Of a DNA stretch of 18,453 nt, positions 1 through 7,713 are shown piece after piece. The position numbers were made by a program, and so were the translations under genes. The number at the start of each line of letters is the position of its first letter. Within the stretch, counting starts at the first letter, position 1. The DNA comes from CAZYQW01 sp964649825. GTDB lineage: Bacteria > Planctomycetota > B15-G4 > JADJEK01. Under the pieces are notes generated by a model that did not search any database, was not told where the DNA came from, and worked only from the letters and a program-made list of their open reading frames with translations. Location of the stretch: NCBI GenBank assembly GCA_964649825.1, contig CAZYQW010000134.1:1-18453 (forward strand), read 5' to 3'.

Positions 1-9
1 GATTATCCG

Positions 10-101
10 GAGGTCATCGTCGTCGCTGGCAAGGCGCGACGACGACCGCGTATTCGAGATACGTCGAGGAGGAGCAACGCAGCAAGCGATGACGAGGGCC
101 C
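10..101 (+). repeat. Structured repeat element, copy A
   Basis: This 92-bp element starts with GAGGTCA (10-16) and ends with GGGCCC (96-101). A 10-bp arm at 17-26 can pair with 86-95 (one G-T wobble); the same arm can alternatively pair perfectly with 36-45. An inner hairpin, CGTAT/ATACG at 49-53 and 59-63, has a 5-base loop. A diverged inverted copy lies at 18350-18442, with identical flanks and the shared block TACGTCGAGGA (60-70 here); I estimate about 63% identity by eye. The stem sequences differ but pairing is kept, which argues for selection on structure. It could be a dispersed repeat, a small structured RNA or a leader of the downstream thioredoxin gene. The family is not one I can name. 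Confidence 0.5.
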
Positions 102-111
102 CGGAGAAACG

Positions 112-140
112 TCAACAACTCTGAATCACACCACTAGAAT
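112..140 (+). promoter_or_regulatory. Putative sigma-70-type promoter for the thioredoxin gene
   Basis: TCAACA (112-117; 4 of 6 matches to TTGACA) is separated by 17 bp from TAGAAT (135-140; 5 of 6 matches to TATAAT). Transcription starting about 7 bp later would give a leader of roughly 35 bases before the ATG at 182. It lies just downstream of repeat copy A. Confidence 0.35.
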
Positions 141-181
141 CACTCCCGTCGCTGATCGGGGATCGCTTTCGGGAGGTTTCG

Positions 182-1018
182 ATGTTCAAGGGCCTCGCTC
201 ACCCGTGGAGCTGTTTCTTCGTGCTGATCGCGCCGGCCGTCGCGGCCGTGCCCGGCGGCTCCGGGTTTCTCGACGACTACGAGGACGCGGTGAAGAGGGC
301 CGACAAGGCGGCTCTGCCGATCGTCGTCGAGTTCAGTCGCAGCGACGCGTGCGAGACGTGTCAAGCGCTGGACAAGGACGTGTTCCGCAGCAGCCAGTTC
401 CGGACGTGGTCGAAGAAGGCTGCGATCTTCGTCACGGTCGACTTCCCCGAGAGGAAGGTGCTGAGCAGCAAGACCAGAACGCAGAACGACGAGCTGAAGG
501 AACGGTTCAAGGTCGAGAAGTTCCCCACCGTCGTGGTCCTGACGTCGGACGGCAAAGAGGCAGGGCGGCTCGCCTACGAGAACGGAGAGGAGCCCGACGC
601 ATGGATGACGAAGCTGATCAAGATCGTCGACGAAGCTTCCGGGTCCGGCGTTTGGATCACTGACTTCGAGCGGGCGAAGAAGCTGTCCAAGGCTACGAAC
701 CGCCCGATCCTCGCGGACTTCACCGGCAGCGACTGGTGCTCGTGGTGCATCAAGCTGAAGAAGGAAGTATTCGACACCGACGAGTTCCGCGAATGGGCCC
801 GCAAGAACGTGGTCCTCGTCGAGTTCGACTTCCCGCGGAGGTCCGAGCTTCCGGTCGAGGTCGCGGAGCAGAACGAGAAGTTGAAGAAGGAGTACGGGAT
901 CCAGGGTTTCCCGACCATCCTGTTCCTCGATCACAAGGGGAGGGTGCTGGGGAAGTACGGCTACGACCAGGGCGGACCCGAGAACTGGATCAAGAACGCC
1001 GAGCAGAAGATGAAGTAG
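182..1018 (+). CDS. Secreted tandem-thioredoxin-fold protein
   Basis: A 278-residue protein with two homologous thioredoxin-like halves. Residues 1-22 form a signal peptide (hydrophobic core CFFVLIAPAVAA), so it should act outside the cytoplasmic membrane. Half 1 (about 35-150) has the redox motif CETC (57-60) and a cis-proline motif KFPT (113-116). Half 2 (about 162-278) has CSWC (186-189) and GFPT (242-245). Both halves also share an acidic-Phe-Pro segment (VDFPER/FDFPRR), which points to internal duplication. The start is supported by GGGAGG at 171-176, 5 bp upstream. The likely role is thiol-disulfide exchange on exported proteins; the substrate is unknown. The next forward gene, a secreted DUF2911 protein, is 134 bp away, so co-transcription is possible but not shown. 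Confidence 0.88.
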   Translation: MFKGLAHPWSCFFVLIAPAVAAVPGGSGFLDDYEDAVKRADKAALPIVVEFSRSDACETCQALDKDVFRSSQFRTWSKKAAIFVTVDFPERKVLSSKTRTQNDELKERFKVEKFPTVVVLTSDGKEAGRLAYENGEEPDAWMTKLIKIVDEASGSGVWITDFERAKKLSKATNRPILADFTGSDWCSWCIKLKKEVFDTDEFREWARKNVVLVEFDFPRRSELPVEVAEQNEKLKKEYGIQGFPTILFLDHKGRVLGKYGYDQGGPENWIKNAEQKMK

Positions 1019-1071
1019 TCGCGCTCGGAAGCCGGCGGCGGCGGTCGGTAGACTGTTCGGTTCGACTCGTC

Positions 1072-1086
1072 CCGCGCTTCGCGCGG
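1072..1086. terminator. Short GC hairpin between the thioredoxin and DUF2911 genes
   Basis: CCGCGC (1072-1077) and GCGCGG (1081-1086) form a 6-bp stem with loop TTC. No T-tract follows, so terminator activity is doubtful. A 12-bp perfect palindrome, GGTCGATCGACC, follows at 1093-1104. Confidence 0.2.
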
Positions 1087-1152
1087 CTCGACGGTCGATC
1101 GACCAACCGATCCAATCCACCAATCCAGTTGACTCAACGGAGATTCGAAACC

Positions 1153-1770
1153 ATGCGGAACCTCGGCACTTCCTTGGTCGCGGCGGTCGCCAGCGTGCTG
1201 TTCATCGCGCCGGCGCTCGACGCGCAGATCCAGGTCTTCGGCGGCCCCGACGAAGATCGTCGATCGTCGACGGCGGTCCTCTTCGGCGCGAACATGATGG
1301 CCGGAGTCTCGATCGACTACAGCGCGCCCGAATGGAGGGATGAGTACGACGCGCAGTTCGACGCCCTCAAGGGCAAGAACCTGCGCCTCGGCAAGAACTG
1401 GTGGGTGTCGCTCGACACGAGCGTGGCGCTCGACGTCGCGGGCACCAAGGTCGAGGCGGGCTCCTACTTCCTCGGACTCCACTGCGCCGACGACGGCACG
1501 TTCAGCCTGATGATCTTCCCCGCCAGGAAAGCGATGAAGAACGGGATGATGCCGTTCGCTCCCGAGCAGTGGAAGGGCGGTTCGATGGCGACGCTGAAGC
1601 TGAACAAGAACGGCCTCGCGGAGACCGCGCGCAAGATGGTCATCGCGATCGAGGTCGACAAGAAGACGCCGGAGAACGGCAAGTTGACCATTCACTGGGG
1701 CAAGCACGAGCTCGTCGCCGACGTGAAGCTCGATCTCACGGGCGGCAGCGACGAAGAGGGCGAGGGCTGA
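1153..1770 (+). CDS. Secreted DUF2911 family protein
   Basis: A 205-residue protein. A signal peptide covers about residues 1-24 (hydrophobic LVAAVASVLFIAPALDA), predicting export. The body follows the DUF2911 pattern: a VSIDYSAP strand near the start, then GKNWW, a central VEAGSYFLGL segment, a strand with SLMIFPA, and a C-terminal LTIHWGKHELVADVKL strand resembling the terminal 'W' strand of the family. DUF2911 proteins are small exported beta-rich proteins without an established biochemical role. The ATG at 1153 is preceded by GGAG at 1139-1142 with a 10-bp spacer. The C-terminus is short and acidic (SDEEGEG). It converges on the amidase gene with a 42-bp gap. Confidence 0.75.
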   Translation: MRNLGTSLVAAVASVLFIAPALDAQIQVFGGPDEDRRSSTAVLFGANMMAGVSIDYSAPEWRDEYDAQFDALKGKNLRLGKNWWVSLDTSVALDVAGTKVEAGSYFLGLHCADDGTFSLMIFPARKAMKNGMMPFAPEQWKGGSMATLKLNKNGLAETARKMVIAIEVDKKTPENGKLTIHWGKHELVADVKLDLTGGSDEEGEG

Positions 1771-1812
1771 CGTTCGTTCTCGTTCTCGAGACGGGATCCG
1801 CGCGCTTCGGGA

Positions 1813-3498
1813 TCAGATCGCCGGGCGCCGGTCCAAGAGCCCGAGCCGGGACTCGGCGGCATGCGCGACGCGAAGCAGCGTCGAGTCGTCGAACAGCCGG
1901 CCCCAGAACGTGGTCGCGCGCGGCGTCCCGTCGTCACGGAATCCCTTGCGGATCGTGACGGCGGGGTGACCCGTCATGTTCGTGAGCGCGGTCAGGGAGT
2001 TCTGCCCGCTCGCCACGAGGACATCGACGTCGTCGAAGAGCTCGGCCGTGCGGACCATCAGCGTCCGGCGCCGGCGCCGCGCCTGGAAGTACTCGACGGC
2101 CGGGAAGAGGCGGGTCGCGCGGAACGTGTTCGGCCACGCGGCGTCGTCCTGCCAGACCATCTCGTCGTCACGATTCGAGCGCGTCAGCTCGTCGAACGCC
2201 GCCGCCGCCTCGACCGCGATGTGAAGGAAGATGAGCGAGCCGAGGTCGCCGCCCGGCGGCTGGACCGGGACCAGCGTCGCACCGTCGGCGACGAGCGCGT
2301 CGAGCACCGCCTGGTCGTTCGGGGACGGCTCGCGCGCGTCGAAACCGACCGTGCCGACCCGAAGACCCTCGAGCGGTGCGCGCAGGTCGAGGTTGAGCGG
2401 GACGCCGACCGTCGCCGGGTCGAGCGGATCGGGGCCCGCGATCGCTTCGAGGACGTAGGCGCAGTCCTCCGCCGAACGGCAGATCGGCCCGACCTTGTCG
2501 AGCGACCAGCACAGGGTCATCGCGCCGTGACGCGAGACGCGCCCGAACGTCGGCCGGTAGCCGGTCGTTCCACAGCGGATCGACGGCGACATGATCGAGC
2601 CGTAGGTCTCCGTCCCGAGACTGAACGCGACGAGTCCCGCCGCCGTCGCCGCGGCCGAACCCGCGCTCGAGCCGCTCGACCCCTGGCTCGGGTCGAACGG
2701 GTTGTTCGTCCGTCCCCCGAACCAGCGATCGCCGTACGCGAGCGCGCCGAGCGCGAGCTTGGCGATCAACACCGCCCCCGCCGTCTCGAGCTTGCGCACG
2801 ACGGTCGCGTCGCGGTTCGGCACGCGGTCCTTGTACGGCGCGGCTCCCCACGTCGTCGGGATGCCGTTCGTGTCGAACAGGTCCTTGGCTCCCCACGGCA
2901 GGCCGTGGAGCGGGCCGCGGACGCGCCCCGCCGCGATCTCGGCGTCGGCGCGGCGCGCCTGCTCGAGGGCGAGATCCTCGGTGAACGTGATGACGCATTC
3001 GAGCGTCTCGTTCGCACGCTTGAGCCGCTCGAGGTAGAGGTTCGTCAGGCGCACGCTCGTGATCTGGCCCGACTGTACCCAGTGCGCGAGGTCGGGAACG
3101 CGGGCGAACGCGATCTCGCTTTCGTCGTCGGGGATCGGGCGGGGACGATGCGCCGGAAAACGCGGCGGACGGACGTCGCGCTCGAACGTCATGCCGGGCA
3201 GGCGCGGATCGAACACCTCGGCCGGACCACCGTCCGCCCCGCCGTCGACCTCGTCGGGGTGGCGACCGCGCAGCGTCTCGCACGATCGACGCTGCTGCCG
3301 GACGCTCTCGAGCATCTGCTGGCGCTCGGACTCGGTGAACTCGACGCCGGCGACGCGCTCGGCGCCGACCAACGCCTCGAGGTCGATCGCCGGCTCGTCC
3401 CGCGCCGCGAACGCGAAGCCGCTCGCCGCGGCCGCACCACCCGACGCGGCCACGCTCTTCAAGAATCGACGGCGATCACGGCGGACGATTGGCTTCAT
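1813..3498 (-). CDS. Tat-exported amidase-signature family protein
   Basis: A 561-residue amidase-signature hydrolase. The N-terminus carries a twin-arginine signal (RRRFLKS at residues 9-15, then an Ala/Gly-rich core to about 32), predicting folded export. The Ser-cisSer-Lys triad is visible: K205 in WGAKD, cis-Ser S277 in the GSSAGSAAA segment, and nucleophile S301 in TETYGSIMSPS. The S277-S301 spacing of 24 equals that of FAAH (S217-S241). The usual GGSIR around the nucleophile is YGSIM here, but the following CGTTGYRPTFGRVSRHGAM segment is typical. Residues 35-120 form an N-terminal extension before the catalytic fold. The family hydrolyses C-N amide bonds; the substrate cannot be read from sequence. 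It is divergent from the gene at 3600. Confidence 0.9.
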   Translation of the reverse strand: MKPIVRRDRRRFLKSVAASGGAAAASGFAFAARDEPAIDLEALVGAERVAGVEFTESERQQMLESVRQQRRSCETLRGRHPDEVDGGADGGPAEVFDPRLPGMTFERDVRPPRFPAHRPRPIPDDESEIAFARVPDLAHWVQSGQITSVRLTNLYLERLKRANETLECVITFTEDLALEQARRADAEIAAGRVRGPLHGLPWGAKDLFDTNGIPTTWGAAPYKDRVPNRDATVVRKLETAGAVLIAKLALGALAYGDRWFGGRTNNPFDPSQGSSGSSAGSAAATAAGLVAFSLGTETYGSIMSPSIRCGTTGYRPTFGRVSRHGAMTLCWSLDKVGPICRSAEDCAYVLEAIAGPDPLDPATVGVPLNLDLRAPLEGLRVGTVGFDAREPSPNDQAVLDALVADGATLVPVQPPGGDLGSLIFLHIAVEAAAAFDELTRSNRDDEMVWQDDAAWPNTFRATRLFPAVEYFQARRRRRTLMVRTAELFDDVDVLVASGQNSLTALTNMTGHPAVTIRKGFRDDGTPRATTFWGRLFDDSTLLRVAHAAESRLGLLDRRPAI

Positions 3499-3599
3499 GG
3501 GTCGCTCTTCGAGATCGGTGGCAGCGGCGTCAATATACCGACCCGCGCCGTCTCGGTCCGGCTACGATGCGCGGGCGCGGAACCGCGCGGGAGACGAAC
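3499..3599. promoter_or_regulatory. Divergent intergenic region between the amidase and the multi-domain protein
   Basis: This 101-bp gap must hold both promoters. TATATT on the reverse strand (3532-3537) could be the amidase -10 box. TACGAT on the forward strand (3563-3568) could be that of the gene at 3600. Neither has a convincing -35 hexamer at 16-18 bp, so the assignment is weak. Confidence 0.25.
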
Positions 3600-6371
3600 A
3601 TGAAGGGCTGGATCCTCGTCCTCGCGATCGCCGTGTTCGTGACCGTTGCGGCGATCCTCTTCGACGACGCGGAGCCCCGCGAAGTCGGAATACCGAGGTC
3701 CACCGCGATGGAGGAGCCCGACCCGACCGACGTCGCCGCTCCTCGCGTCGAAGCCACGGCGAACTCCGCGTCCTCGTCGCGCGCCGATGCGCCGACCGAC
3801 GAGGACGCCACCGAAACGGGCGCGTTGACCGGCCGCGTCGTGAACGAGGACGACGCTCCGGTGGCGGGAGCGATCGTGCGCGTCTACGAGACGTTCCCGA
3901 ACTCGTTCGGCTTCTCGTTCGGCTTCTCGCCCGACGAGATCGCGCCGCTCGGCGAGACGACCACGGGGGTCGACGGACGGTTCCGTATCGCCGATCTCTC
4001 TCCGTCGATTCGTTACGTTCTCCTCGCCCTGACGGAGACCCACGCGCCGTCGCCGAAGGAGCGGTTCCCGGTCTGGTCGGGCCGCGACTCCGACTGCGGG
4101 ACGATCGTGCTCCGGCCGGGCCGAGCCGTGTCGGGATCGGTGGCCGACGAGGACGGACGCCCGATCGAGGCGGCCGAGGTCACGGTCGCGTACCGGCACG
4201 GACGACGAAAGTCGGCGACCGGCGCCGGCGGACGGTTCGAGTTCGCGGGCCTGAGCGACGGGAGGGTCACGCTCCGCGCGACGAAGAAGGGATACGTCGA
4301 GATCGAACGCTCGATCCACCAAGTGACGGGCGATGCGACGACCCCCCCGGCCCACGACGAGGTCACCCTCGTGTTGCCGCGCGCCGCGACGATCACGGGA
4401 TTCGTCGTCGACGCTCACGGCTCCGCGCTCGCGGGAGTGGACGTCGAAGGGCAACGCATCGACCCCAGCGACAACCCGGGAAGGTTCGACCGGATGCGGA
4501 TCCGGACCACGTCGAACGAAGTCGGCGCGTTCGAGCTCCCGGGGCTGGACCGAGCGGGAACGTACCGGGTCCGCGCATACCTCCATGACCACGAGGAGGC
4601 GATCGTCGACGACGCGCGCCCCGGTGCCGATCCGCTCCGGCTCGCGCTCGTCCCTCTTCCCGCGATCCTCCTTCGAGTGGTCGACGAGACGACCGGCGAG
4701 CCGGTCGCGCCGCGGAGGATCGACGTCCTCGTCGACGGAAAGGCGGTGCGTCAGTTCTGGGCTCCGAGACCGCGGAGCTCGGGCGCGTTCGGTGCGCCGT
4801 ACGGAGCCGCGGGCACCTATCACGTGGCGGTCGAGGCGGTGGGCTTCCGCAGGGCCGAGTCGGTTCCCATCGCGACGGACGGGCAGTCGTCGTACGGCCC
4901 GGTCACGATCGCACTCGCTCGTTCGGAGTTCGACGGGTACGTCCACGGCGTCGTCATCTCGGCCGCCGACGAGCGACCGATCGCGGACGCCGAGGTGCGA
5001 TGCGTCCTCAGCCACGTCACCGGACCGGAACGGGTATGCGTCTCGTTCGGCGTCGCGACGAGGAGGCCGCAGCGATGGGGAACCGAAGCGACGACCCGGA
5101 CCGACGCAGAGGGACGCTTCCGCCTTCCCACGTCGGGGCTCCGCATGGTCCTGGCGGAGGTCGAGAAGCGCGGGTTCGCGCGCGCGGACGTCCCTCCGGA
5201 CGCGCTCGGCGGCACGACGGCCGAGTCGCCCTTCGTCCTCCGCCTCGGACCGGCCGGAGCCGTCTCGGGGATCGTCACGGGCCTGAACGGTGACGCCGCG
5301 CGCGACGTGCCGGTCGTCGTCCATGGCGGCGCGGCGGCGGTGCACACCGTACGCACCGACGGGTCGGGTCGATACCGGGCCGACTCGCTCGCGCCCGGAC
5401 GGTACCGGATCGCGATCGGCAACATCTACGAGCAGGCATCCACTTCGATGCCCGCCGAGTTCGCCGGGGTGGCGCTCGACGCGACACGCGAAGTCGAGCG
5501 CGAGGTCACGATCGAGGCGGGGGCCGAGGCGCGGTGCGACGTCGACCTGCGCCGGCTCGGCGGGACGATCCGAGGGCGCGTCCTCGTCGACGGCGAGCCG
5601 AGGCGGAGCCATCGCGTGGCGCTCCTGCCGGAGGCGCTCCTCCACTTCGGCTTCTCGAGCACGACGCGCGTCGCATGGACCGGTGACGACGGCGACTTCG
5701 CGTTCTGGGCGATACCGCCGGGTCCTTACGTGGTCGCCGTCACGCCGAGCCACCATTGGCACCCCCTCGCGACGCGGTCCGTCGCGCTCGCGGTCGGTCA
5801 CGTCGAGGCGGTGACGTTCGACGTTCGCACCGGTCGAGTCGACGGCATCGTTCGCCACGGCACGACCGGCCATCCGCTCGCCACGTCGATCTCGGTGACG
5901 CCGACCGAATCGGATCCATCGGAGCCGTTCGCAAACACCAGGACGAACGCGGCGGGCTCCTTCAGCTTGCCGGGGTTGCCGCCCGGTCGGATGCTCCTCA
6001 CGTTCCGGGTCGATGATCATGGGTCCTACTTTCGAGCGGTGGACGTCTCTCCGGGCGACGTCGCGCAGGTCGATCTCCTGATCGACCCGCCGGGTCGCCT
6101 CGAGATCGACCTCCGGAATTGTCCGGCCACCACCTATCTCCGCTACGACCTGTCCCTCGGCGCCTGGAAGGCGCATTCCGGCTTCATCGTTCCCGCCAAC
6201 GGACTCGTCGTGACGCTGCCAACCGTGGCGCCGGGAACGTACGAGTTCTTCCTCGAGTCCCTCTCGATCGACGGAAGCGGCGCGGACTCCAGCACCGCTC
6301 TCGGCACGATCGACGTTCACGTCGAGTCCGGCGAGACGACGCGCGCGACGTTGACGGTGTCCGGCGGTTGA
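3600..6371 (+). CDS. Membrane-anchored protein with multiple carboxypeptidase-regulatory-like domains
   Basis: A 923-residue protein. The ATG at 3600 is chosen over an upstream ATG at 3489 because GGGAG (3589-3593) lies 6 bp before it and the protein then begins with a membrane segment (residues 4-21). A Thr/Ala/Ser/Asp-rich linker (22-73) follows. Next come eight or nine beta-sandwich modules at about 74-170, 173-260, 262-352, 353-440 (degenerate), 446-550, 553-650, 654-743, 745-828 and 830-923. Most repeat the pattern G-x-V-x-D/E-G-x-P-(I/V)-x-x-A-x-V, then T-D-x-x-G-x-F, then P-G-x-Y-x-V, as in CarboxypepD_reg-like folds. There is no catalytic domain. It is probably a cell-surface scaffold or adhesion protein. 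Its end lies 25 bp from the convergent LanC-like gene. Confidence 0.85.
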   Translation: MKGWILVLAIAVFVTVAAILFDDAEPREVGIPRSTAMEEPDPTDVAAPRVEATANSASSSRADAPTDEDATETGALTGRVVNEDDAPVAGAIVRVYETFPNSFGFSFGFSPDEIAPLGETTTGVDGRFRIADLSPSIRYVLLALTETHAPSPKERFPVWSGRDSDCGTIVLRPGRAVSGSVADEDGRPIEAAEVTVAYRHGRRKSATGAGGRFEFAGLSDGRVTLRATKKGYVEIERSIHQVTGDATTPPAHDEVTLVLPRAATITGFVVDAHGSALAGVDVEGQRIDPSDNPGRFDRMRIRTTSNEVGAFELPGLDRAGTYRVRAYLHDHEEAIVDDARPGADPLRLALVPLPAILLRVVDETTGEPVAPRRIDVLVDGKAVRQFWAPRPRSSGAFGAPYGAAGTYHVAVEAVGFRRAESVPIATDGQSSYGPVTIALARSEFDGYVHGVVISAADERPIADAEVRCVLSHVTGPERVCVSFGVATRRPQRWGTEATTRTDAEGRFRLPTSGLRMVLAEVEKRGFARADVPPDALGGTTAESPFVLRLGPAGAVSGIVTGLNGDAARDVPVVVHGGAAAVHTVRTDGSGRYRADSLAPGRYRIAIGNIYEQASTSMPAEFAGVALDATREVEREVTIEAGAEARCDVDLRRLGGTIRGRVLVDGEPRRSHRVALLPEALLHFGFSSTTRVAWTGDDGDFAFWAIPPGPYVVAVTPSHHWHPLATRSVALAVGHVEAVTFDVRTGRVDGIVRHGTTGHPLATSISVTPTESDPSEPFANTRTNAAGSFSLPGLPPGRMLLTFRVDDHGSYFRAVDVSPGDVAQVDLLIDPPGRLEIDLRNCPATTYLRYDLSLGAWKAHSGFIVPANGLVVTLPTVAPGTYEFFLESLSIDGSGADSSTALGTIDVHVESGETTRATLTVSGG
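3906..3929 (+). repeat. 12-bp tandem duplication inside the multi-domain gene
   Basis: TTCGGCTTCTCG occurs twice back to back (3906-3917 and 3918-3929), giving FGFSFGFS in the first beta-sandwich module at about residues 103-110. It keeps frame and probably arose by slippage. Confidence 0.7.
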
Positions 6372-6396
6372 GAAGCCGTCGATGCTCGCGGCGGCG

Positions 6397-7713
6397 CTAC
6401 TCGCGCGAGTCGTCCGGCAGGCGGATCCAGTCGTCGCGGTCGCGCGCGACGTCCTCGAAGCGCAGGAGCATCGCCCCGATCCCCGCCGCCCCCTGCATGT
6501 AGCCGGTCTGCGCGACGACGAGGTCCGGTCGCACGCGGTGCTCCGCCTGCGGCCAACGCCATCTTCCGTCCTCGACCACGGCGCGGTCGAGCACGTCCCC
6601 GAGCATGCGGTCCGCGAACTCGCGGTCGACGCCGGAATCCGTCTGGAGCGAACGCTCGAGGAAGTACGCGGCCACTCCGGCGGAGCCGCAGCAGACCGAG
6701 ACGTTCTCCCAGAACCCATCGGGAGAGGACTCGGGAATCCCGCTCGTCCGGATCGACGCGGCGCTCCGATCGATCCACTCGCGGTAACGGTCGTCGCCGG
6801 TCGCTCGATGCAGCCGCGCGAACAGCCGGCTCGTACCGACCGGGCCGTGGCACCAGCCGAGGTAGAAGAGCTGCTCGCCGCCCGGCTCGTGGTGGCCGAT
6901 AAGGCAGCGGTCCTTCCCGTTCGCGGCGAGCTCGAGCAGCCGCTCCGCGCCCTTCGTCGCCGCGTCGAGGAACGCGTCGTCGTCGGTCGTCTCGTAGAGG
7001 GCGAGCAGGAAGTACGCGACACCGGCCGTGCCGTGCGAGAAGTTCGGCATGCGGCGCGGATCCGTCCTCGTCATCCGCCACGAGAGACCGTTCCCCACCG
7101 TCTCGCCGACCTCGAGGAGGCGCCATCCCGCTCGGATCGCGGCCTCGCGCGCGGCGGCGTGGTCGAAACGCTCCGCCGCGTCGAGCAGGAAGAGCCCGAT
7201 CCCCGCGCTTCCGCTGATGACGTCGGTCGACTCGTTCCACGCGACACCGGCCCCGACCTCGCGGGCGTCGGCCACGATTCGATCGACGCACCGTTCCGCC
7301 GCCGCCTCGTACCGTTGCTCCCCCGTGATGATCCCCGTTTCGTTGAGCGCGAACGCGACGCCCGCCGTCCCGGTGTACAGCCCGCGCGGCGCGTCGCGCG
7401 CCTCGGTCTCGAGCGACGCGACCAGGAAGTCCGCGCCGGCCTGCGCGTCGGCCAGGTACGACGCTTCCCCCGTCACTCGGTGCATCTCGAGGAAGAAGAG
7501 CACGACTCCCGCGCCGCCCGCGTACAGGTTCGTCGCCGCGCCGGCACCGGACGCGTCGCTTCGCCAGACCGTACCTTGCTCGGTTCGCACCGCCATCGAC
7601 CGAAGCCACTCCGCCGCGCCCCGCGCGGCCACGAGGGCACGCGATTCGTCGGCGCCGGCCGACGTCGCCAGCACGATCGAGAGAAGGACCGCGGTCGTCA
7701 CGCAAGAAAGCAT
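6397..7713 (-). CDS. Secreted LanC-like protein with CCG-type zinc site
   Basis: A 438-residue protein (ATG at 7713). Residues 1-21 form a signal peptide (VTTAVLLSIVLATSAGA). The rest shows seven Gly-rich inner-helix motifs of the LanC alpha/alpha barrel: YAGGAG (64-69), YTGTAG (113-118), SGSAG (167-171), HGTAG (227-231), CHGPVG (288-293), CCGSAG (341-346) and MQGAAG (406-411). Predicted zinc ligands are C288 (in WCHG), C341 and C342, where canonical LanC has Cys-His-Gly. LanC enzymes bind zinc and activate cysteine thiols for lanthionine rings. No dehydratase, precursor peptide or exporter lies nearby, so a lanthipeptide role is not supported. An in-frame ATG at 7776 would add 21 basic residues, but their codons are atypical (GTA, GCA, AGA, ACT). 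Neither start has a clear Shine-Dalgarno. Confidence 0.8.
   Translation of the reverse strand: MLSCVTTAVLLSIVLATSAGADESRALVAARGAAEWLRSMAVRTEQGTVWRSDASGAGAATNLYAGGAGVVLFFLEMHRVTGEASYLADAQAGADFLVASLETEARDAPRGLYTGTAGVAFALNETGIITGEQRYEAAAERCVDRIVADAREVGAGVAWNESTDVISGSAGIGLFLLDAAERFDHAAAREAAIRAGWRLLEVGETVGNGLSWRMTRTDPRRMPNFSHGTAGVAYFLLALYETTDDDAFLDAATKGAERLLELAANGKDRCLIGHHEPGGEQLFYLGWCHGPVGTSRLFARLHRATGDDRYREWIDRSAASIRTSGIPESSPDGFWENVSVCCGSAGVAAYFLERSLQTDSGVDREFADRMLGDVLDRAVVEDGRWRWPQAEHRVRPDLVVAQTGYMQGAAGIGAMLLRFEDVARDRDDWIRLPDDSRE

Noticed and set aside
10..101. Integron attC site or IS terminal inverted repeats
   Set aside because: The attC core sites (RYYYAAC and GTTRRRY) are absent, no integrase or transposase is present, and the two copies are only about 63% identical, too diverged for ends of one recent mobile element.
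1..123. Left-edge frames as the 3' end of an upstream gene
   Set aside because: Frames 1 and 2 are both open across copy A but neither gives a recognisable protein; the element's structure explains the conservation better.
1093..1104. 12-bp palindrome GGTCGATCGACC and TTGA-type palindrome at 1128-1138
   Set aside because: Both are short, and palindromes built from CGATCG are common in this DNA; no second copy supports an operator.
1861..3603. A 580-residue forward frame opposite the amidase
   Set aside because: The reverse strand encodes an amidase with triad and Tat signal; the forward frame is Arg-rich with no motif.
3495..7022. A 1175-residue open frame on the reverse strand across the multi-domain gene
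   Set aside because: It is very rich in Arg, lacks any family motif and lies opposite genes with clear motifs. In DNA this GC-rich, antisense frames stay open by chance.
6397..7713. A lanthipeptide biosynthetic cluster
   Set aside because: Only a LanC-like gene is present; no precursor peptide, LanB, LanM-type dehydratase, protease or exporter is within the window.
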